A DNA stretch of 28,163 nt from Perkinsus marinus ATCC 50983 (lineage: Eukaryota; Perkinsozoa; Perkinsida; Perkinsidae), in the NCBI RefSeq assembly GCF_000006405.1, contig NW_003206847.1:80539-108701 (forward strand), in the 5' to 3' direction. Of this stretch, positions 23,501 to 28,163 are shown in pieces (the stretch's first letter is position 1; the number at the start of each line of letters is the position of its first letter). Under the pieces are notes generated by a model. That model was not told the DNA's origin and made no database searches. It worked only from the letters and a program-made list of their open reading frames with translations. A program made the translations under genes and the position numbers.

Positions 23501-24160
23501 TACAAATCCACCTCTCTACACTCTATCCTACGTTATTACCAATTCCAATGAACGATTTAACCGGCGCGAAAACAGCGCCGATTCGTACAAGTGCACCCCC
23601 CCCCCCCATCGACCACCCCACGTTGTTACCAATTCCAATAAACGATTTAACCAGGGCGAAAACAGCTCCGACCACTCCTTGCTGCTTGCTCACGACTGCA
23701 CTCGAGCCCTGTCCCCAACCTCCACCCTTCACAACTCGGTTTGGATCGGCCTGTAAGACAAAAAATATCAAAACTAAATTCTTTGCAGATTATTCCACCT
23801 CGTCAAATCTCTGCATCACTCTCACACTCTAATATTTCACCCAACGCTCACAGACCACCACAATTTTGAATCATACCACACTTCCTTCAATTCACCATCA
23901 TCCTACACATTACGATACGCCAATAACAACAACTGATCCGAGCTGATTAACTCCATATTGACAACCGCTGAAGGCGCCTGCCCGCAAATTCAGCAATAAT
24001 TGAAACCATAGCACTGACGAGACCCCCCCTCCTTCCGGACCTGTTCATTTCCATTCTCTTCCTCCTCATCATCATAATCATCTTCAGAATCATCAGAAGC
24101 AGTGCTAACCTCCTCTTCTCGGGAACTTCCCTCTGGAGTGGTAGGGCTACCTCTACCCAT
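20508..24160 (-). CDS. Amino acid transporter, AAAP (SLC36/AVT-like) family
   Basis: Secondary transporter that moves amino acids, usually with protons, across plasma or vacuolar membranes. Exons (minus): 24160-24041, 23750-23630, 23226-23105, 22818-22738, 22674-22515, 22073-21985, 21922-21837, 21595-21465, 21413-21316, 21080-20843, 20716-20508; 1455 nt, 484 aa, all phases agree. The first exon is an acidic cytosolic N-terminus (SDDSEDDYDDEEEE). The family signature FALVKSFIGIGVLSLPFA spans the next junction, followed by about ten more helices including VFFGLAVFSFEGIGLVLPIQ and GFIVFGVTCYISYG. The C-terminus ends AKVAA after one last helix. Length is normal for the family. The substrate cannot be told. 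The donor of the first coding intron (GTCCGG) is the weakest junction. Introns are 51-441 nt, longer than in the helicase gene, and several carry repeated cassettes. Confidence 0.9.
20717..20842 (-). repeat. Transporter intron 10 with T-arm cassette (sense)
   Basis: A 126-nt intron. Right after the donor GTAAGTGGTGATGGA it reads GGTCCCGAGTTCGATTCC and on to TGGTGGGAGTA (plus-strand 20800-20827): T-arm plus acceptor-like strand plus A. The arrangement, with the cassette at the donor end, mirrors transporter intron 3 and helicase intron 3. Confidence 0.7.
21597..21836 (-). repeat. Transporter intron 7 with perfect hairpin and shared cassettes
   Basis: A 240-nt intron. AGTCATTTCCAC (21643-21654) and GTGGAAATGACT (21664-21675) form a perfect 12-bp hairpin with a 9-nt loop. 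Next to the acceptor, the minus strand reads CACGCGCCACGAAATTAT, matching helicase intron 11 but for one base. It also has GTGTGGTATG, the second shared motif. Confidence 0.65.
21923..21984 (-). repeat. Transporter intron 6 with GCGCCACGAAATT motif
   Basis: A 62-nt intron containing GCGCCACGAAATT on the minus strand, shared with intron 7 of the same gene and, with one change, helicase intron 11. Confidence 0.55.
22819..23104 (-). repeat. Transporter intron 3 with T-arm cassette (sense)
   Basis: A 286-nt intron. It opens GTAAACGGAA and then GGTCCTGGGTTCGATTCC, followed by TGG, TAGCGGC and A (plus-strand 23067-23095). The T-stem CTGGG/CCTGG pairs with wobble, the acceptor strand has the correct 7 nt and a discriminator A follows, so this is an exact tRNA 3' half in layout. 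Confidence 0.75.
23227..23629 (-). repeat. Transporter intron 2 with tandem copies of the preceding exon end
   Basis: The exon end encoding FALVKSFIGIG (core at 23641) is repeated downstream within the intron. Good copies have cores at 23551 and 23467 and a poor one near 23404 (spacings 90, 84 and 63 bp). Copy 2 can still encode GAVFAPVKSFIGIG followed by a GT. None has an obvious acceptor in the right phase. The intron also has a 12-C run at 23596-23607 and, further on, TCATACCACACTTCTCCC at about 23300. Confidence 0.7.
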
Positions 24161-24182
24161 TGCAAAGTTGAGCAAATTATAT

Positions 24183-24228
24183 CTGGCAATGACGACCCAG
24201 GTTCGATCCCCAGCGCGGGCATCCATAC
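24183..24228 (-). repeat. Probable 5'-leader intron with T-arm cassette (antisense)
   Basis: On the minus strand GTATGG ... TTGCCAG spans 46 nt and ends 22 nt before the transporter start codon. Internally it reads GATCGAACCTGGGTC, the inverted cassette. It aligns along most of its length with helicase intron 8 (shared GCGC, ATCGAACCTG and CCAG). Splicing here is inferred from this likeness, since no frame crosses it. Confidence 0.5.
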
Positions 24229-25948
24229 CATATTCCGTAATAAACCCACCAAATCAATCACGCCCATCAACAACGGCCAACAATAGAGATGCTCAGCCAT
24301 ACGAATGCCCTCGAGTCGCATCCGATATTCACAATATTCCCCCAGACGATGTAGCACATAAACGGGGGTAAATTATTCCGATACTCTACGGAACTCCATA
24401 GACACCCAAACAAACTTCAGTAACTCTCCTCCGTGACAGCTTCAACCACAATGCCCTCCTTCACCACCTCATTTAACACTTACACTCTTTCAAATATCGT
24501 TTGTTGTTCCTGTTCTCTCTCTTGGGGTGCCGTTGTCTCCTCCTCAACCGATTCTCTCCCCTCCCCCTTCTAACAAAAGCGGACAATAATTTTCCCCAAA
24601 ACTCTCTGGACAAAAACATCAGGCATAATCCCGTATAACAAACAGTATTGCCCAAGCTAACTACTATAACATTTTCCCACCTCCCGCCCTTCAGCAAGGG
24701 GGAGCAAATGTACTCGCTAACAATTATCGAATATAACACATAATTCGTAATGAAATTTTTTCCACCAAATCAAACTCCCGTGTAAATTGACAACAACGTC
24801 ATGAAATCAATACGAACGATCATCCCTTTCACCATTGAAGAAGACTTCGGCGTTGCCGCCTCCTGATGAAGATCTCCGAGTTCGATGTCCTCCGGTGCAC
24901 TGGATGGCCGCATCTAAAAGGCAACCCCTCCAGAATGAAAAAACAGTTCACCAAATAGGCCATCTCGCCCTGGCATTCTTATCAAACTCCTATATAACAA
25001 TATACATACAAAACACAGATTTCACTCCATCACCACCAAACGACGAATATCGCGAACTCACGACTAAGAATAAATATGTGGATGAATAAGGAATATGACG
25101 CCAACACCCGAAACATATCTACCGACGAAACTCTAGACTTGTAATTGCGACACTCTCCCAACCATTTCTATCCGCAATGGTCATAGTTTATGCACGCATA
25201 TCACCGAACCCGGAAACAGCTGGCCACGTTTCTAAGAATGTGGTCGGAAGCGGGCCTAATCCGCATCTAAACCCGGCAACCTAGCCTGGAAAGATTCGCC
25301 ATTGATAGTCCATATAGATCTCCCTTTACTATAACTACACACGATGAGCACCTTCCCAATAGTACCTCTCCATCCGACCGTCCCTCACCCTCCTCAACAA
25401 CTCTGTTAGCTGATGATGTATCCATGCACTAGAACAACAAGTAGCAAACACCTTCATCATACCACACCTCCCATTCCTCCCACATAATAGTACCATTACA
25501 TGCTCTACGAAGGCTATATTGGCATATTTTCATAACCCAACCCACCATTGCCACGGAATACTCGCTCGCCCTGGACAAATGCTCCGAAGACGTTACAGAT
25601 TGAGTATTGCACTAATTCTGCAGCTGCGTGTACACGCCCTAGGCATTAAACTCAAGTATTCTGTTTGCTTGTCTATACGATGGCGAGCAGCGTTCGACAG
25701 TCTGAGTAGGCGGGAGCCTCACGTGCCTCAACACATCAACTCTACAGCTATGTGATTCCGCAGAAGTCTTTATTACTACTACTCCACCAGACTCTCATAA
25801 TAGACCTATTTCAACACTCGTACTTCTCCACACCAACCTCAATTCCGAAGAACTCTCACGACGACATCGATCCTAGGAAGACTTTCTAGATAAATAGGAA
25901 CACAGTGTTCCGAATACTGAGCATACCGTCCACGATGGTATCGATTGC
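24229..25948. other. Gene-poor region upstream of the transporter
   Basis: Several open frames (for example a minus-strand one at 24473-24739 with a hydrophobic start and arginine-rich end) have no recognisable domain. Another copy of TCATACCACAC lies at 25455-25466. I see no RNA gene. Promoter elements of the transporter may lie in the first few hundred bases. Confidence 0.4.
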
Positions 25949-25982
25949 TTACTACTACCACTACCACTACTAGTAGTAGCAG

Positions 25983-26035
<53 letters not shown>
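25949..26035. repeat. (ACT)n microsatellite
   Basis: A pure ACT/TAC tract runs 25983-26035, about 18 units, preceded by an imperfect, partly inverted part (CTACCACTAC then TAGTAGTAG) from 25949. Confidence 0.9.
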
Positions 26036-26036
26036 A

Positions 26037-26300
26037 CGGCGTGGAGCTTCCCATCAAGTTTCCAGGTCGAGCTCTGTCATCGGGTGAGAGTAAGTGGTCT
26101 ACAGAGCAGATAGAACTACTTGCCGTCTTGTGGGCGCTTGTTCAGCGCCGGTACTACTATCTATATGGACGTCGCTTCACAATCGTGACTGATCACGATA
26201 ATCTTCGTTGGTTGGTACATGTCTCGCCAATAATGAGTTCCACCGCTCTTCTAGGACTCATACCAACTGGACATGCGTCGAAAAGTGCGGTAATCATCTC
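26037..26300 (+). mobile_element. Broken Ty3/gypsy fragment (RNase H)
   Basis: The reading GRALSSGESKWSTEQIELLA, then AVLWALVQRRYYYLYGRR and FTIVTDHDNLRWLV matches the RNase H domain that follows reverse transcriptase in Ty3/gypsy elements. No reverse transcriptase lies upstream; the fragment abuts the ACT microsatellite. No integrase or LTRs were recognised. It is a broken, old remnant with most of the element missing. The right edge is uncertain and related sequence may continue past 26300. Confidence 0.75.
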
Positions 26301-27455
26301 TCTATCCACTCGAGTTGTACCAATACCCACGAAGTCTTCCTTGGAAGTTCCAAGTTGGAATTCCTGTCTACCAAAGTGAAGATTCGTTCGGGATCGGGCA
26401 ATCTTTCCGAGATCTCAACGACTCCTGCCTGAGCATCTACGATTCTGGCGAAGTCAGACTCTACCGTAGACTGTAACAGAGACTTCCTTGTCGGCACCGG
26501 TACTAATTCGAGGTTACTAATCTTAGTTCATACCCAATATCACGCGTATGACATATGATTCAATACCCAGACTCATAATTTTTGGGCTGATCCTGCATCT
26601 GCATCGAATACTGATCCAAGAACTTCGAGCTATCTGGTATATCCACGTTTTCCTCTTTGAATGCAATATTGCCGTCACGTGAATTGGAGTCATCTCTCTC
26701 ATCTGATAACGTCCTTTTGTGCACGACATCGTCCTACTTGAGCCGATTAGTAACGCCCAACACATAAACCGAGACTATTGGTGAGCTTCGATCTATACTC
26801 GATATCCAGGCCCTGGGTTGCAGGCGAAGACCCTCGTTAACTGTCCATCATGCGAGTAAGGATTGTGTGCCTGCATTAGCACAGCCAAACGTGAACTGTG
26901 TAGGCGTGACCATTCATGAGAACGCAGGCAGAAGTTCCACTAGTTCCCAGCTACGGGAGCTGAGCTACCATAACCGCTATCAGGTCCGTCGGCGACGGAC
27001 CGTCGCGGGCAGCGTCTCAAGTCGTCATCCCCGTAGTTAAAGGTTCATAGTGGAACTCGTGTTAAAAACGTTCATCACACATGCAGAGGTGAGTGAAACT
27101 TGAATAGGGTAACACGTTTCTTGAACACTGACGATGTGACGATCTCAGGTCACGGTTCCGGTGTTGGAATATCCAAGTTAGGGAAGGAGCTTCTCTTTCA
27201 TCTCTGGCAGGGGTATCTTGACCAAGAAGTCGACGGTTCCTGACATCATCGTTGAGAGTGACGGTCACTCAATGACCAGTGAAGTGAGTAGCACTCACTG
27301 AGTCTTTCTGTGTGCTCACACTCTGTGTAGGCCGCACGATGCGGCACACCTTATGCCGCCGCACAAGTCGAGTCATGTTTCAATGTCAGACTGACATTGC
27401 CAGTATCTCTGCGGCGTTCCAGCCATTCTGTGCTTATCAATATTTTCAAGCTCAT
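26301..27455. other. No supported gene; one strong hairpin
   Basis: Open frames on both strands are short and unrecognised. A perfect hairpin GGTCCGTCG-G-CGACGGACC lies at 26983-27001, preceded by CCCAGCTACGGGAGCTGAG at 26947-26965, which resembles a motif of the Alu domain of SRP RNA but has too little context to call. An AG acceptor-like site (TATTTTCAAG) ends at 27450. Confidence 0.4.
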
Positions 27456-27722
27456 ATGAAACTACTCTTCGTTCTGGCTGTCGTGCTGACCTTGGGTGTT
27501 ATCAACGGTGATCCTCACGTGGATGATACTGCGGAGTTCAACTCTGACATGAAGATGGTTGATGATGATCATTTGTCCGAATTTGAAGACTCGCCAAACA
27601 ATCTCGGAGTTAGTGAGCTTTGTCATCGTTGCCGGTTTTGTAAGGACTTGCATTATATCACAGATTTCTGCCAGGACGTCTTTAGGCAGTGTGGCGGCCG
27701 TGACTGCAAATGTTGTGCCTAA
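27456..27722 (+). CDS. Small secreted cysteine-rich protein
   Basis: An 88-aa single-exon protein. Residues 1-18 (MKLLFVLAVVLTLGVING) form a clear signal peptide. Residues 19-50 are acidic (VDDTAEF, MVDDDHLSEFED). The C-terminal 35 residues hold eight cysteines in the pattern C-x2-C-x2-C-x9-C-x6-C-x4-C-x-C-C, enough for four disulfides. I do not recognise the family. The layout (signal, acidic propeptide-like part, compact cysteine domain) is typical of secreted defence, toxin-like or effector peptides, but no function follows from that. The frame is open upstream, but this ATG is chosen because the signal peptide starts here and TATTTTCAAG, a good acceptor for cis- or trans-splicing, lies 5 nt before it. 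Confidence 0.7.
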   Translation: MKLLFVLAVVLTLGVINGDPHVDDTAEFNSDMKMVDDDHLSEFEDSPNNLGVSELCHRCRFCKDLHYITDFCQDVFRQCGGRDCKCCA

Positions 27723-28163
27723 ATGTCGGCCTATCATCACACGTGGTGTTTCACAGCTAGTTGTTCACCAAGTCAAGCGCACTCAGATCATTGAGTATAC
27801 CCCCTCCACATTTTTTATCTTACATTGTTCAAGTTTTTCATTCCCTTGGTAAATCAGTCACGTTAATCTAAGAAACCTACCTGATGGAGAAATCATCTGT
27901 GATGATGATGTTTCGGGGCTTGACAACTCTGCTATAGTTGTTATTTTTCGGATGAGGGTTTCGTGGTTGGTCCTGTCTACTTGTCTCTTTCGTATACCCA
28001 TTATCAGACTTATTGAAAAAGTGTGAAGGATTTATGAGGTTACAAGATATATCTGTGACGTGTCCGATATTCGATTCTGATATGTGACGTATATTGCGAA
28101 GTCTGTCCTCGCCATTTCTCACTGTAAAGATCCGTATATATACTCGCTCGCCAAGAGTGAAAC
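27723..28163. other. Right flank, nothing recognised
   Basis: 3' region of the cysteine-rich gene. The window ends in TACTCGCTCGCC plus 11 nt; the same 12-mer occurs at 25559-25570. No gene is seen. Confidence 0.45.

Noticed and set aside
24473-24739. Minus-strand open frame with hydrophobic start and arginine-rich end
   Set aside because: No domain, no splice context linking it to the transporter, and the end is purine-rich low complexity.
27312-27455. N-terminal extension of the cysteine-rich protein
   Set aside because: The frame is open but the downstream ATG starts a textbook signal peptide and is preceded by an acceptor-like site.
11991-28152. Recurring CTCGCTCGCC motif (near 11992-12010, 25561, 28143)
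   Set aside because: It is short and GC-skewed, with no common position relative to genes.

Overview
The window looks like nuclear DNA of a unicellular eukaryote. Protein-coding genes are cut by many very small GT-AG introns, most of them 41-57 nt, and four multi-exon genes could be rebuilt with reading frames that close exactly. The mix of tiny introns, AG acceptor-like sites shortly before start codons (as in spliced-leader lineages) and the gene content would fit a perkinsid or dinoflagellate relative. That assignment is inference, not shown by the sequence.

Layout. 1-1518 holds no gene I can support; it has a ~51-bp tandem repeat and a 22-bp direct repeat. 1519-4930 (+) is a complete 15-exon DEAH-box helicase of the DHX15/Prp43 type (735 aa). 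4931-5850 holds short, unconvincing coding pieces and a dispersed repeat. 5851-8139 (+) is a 13-exon multi-pass membrane protein (463 aa) that I do not recognise. 8140-9169 is a tail-to-tail spacer. 9170-11897 (-) encodes a two-halved FUSC/aromatic-acid-exporter-like membrane protein (819 aa if one gene). 12186-12258 (+) is a clean tRNA-Arg(TCG) gene. Only 29 bp after it lies a whole-looking BEL/Pao-type LTR retrotransposon (12288-19743, minus strand) with identical 281-bp LTRs and a 4-bp target duplication. 20508-24160 (-) is an 11-exon amino acid transporter of the AAAP family (484 aa), with a probable extra intron in its 5' leader. 24229-28163 is gene-poor: microsatellite, a broken Ty3/gypsy RNase H fragment, and near the right end a small secreted cysteine-rich protein (27456-27722).

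The most unusual signal is in the introns. Of 38 coding introns plus one leader intron, seven carry a ~29-nt cassette that reads as the 3' third of a tRNA (T-arm with a GGTTCGA B-box, acceptor strand, sometimes a T-run). It occurs in both orientations, next to the donor or next to the acceptor. Two further short sequence families recur in introns of different genes. Together this suggests introns seeded by, or repeatedly invaded by, short mobile sequences including Pol III-derived ones.

The genes do not form an obvious pathway. The helicase acts in splicing and ribosome biogenesis, while three genes encode membrane proteins.
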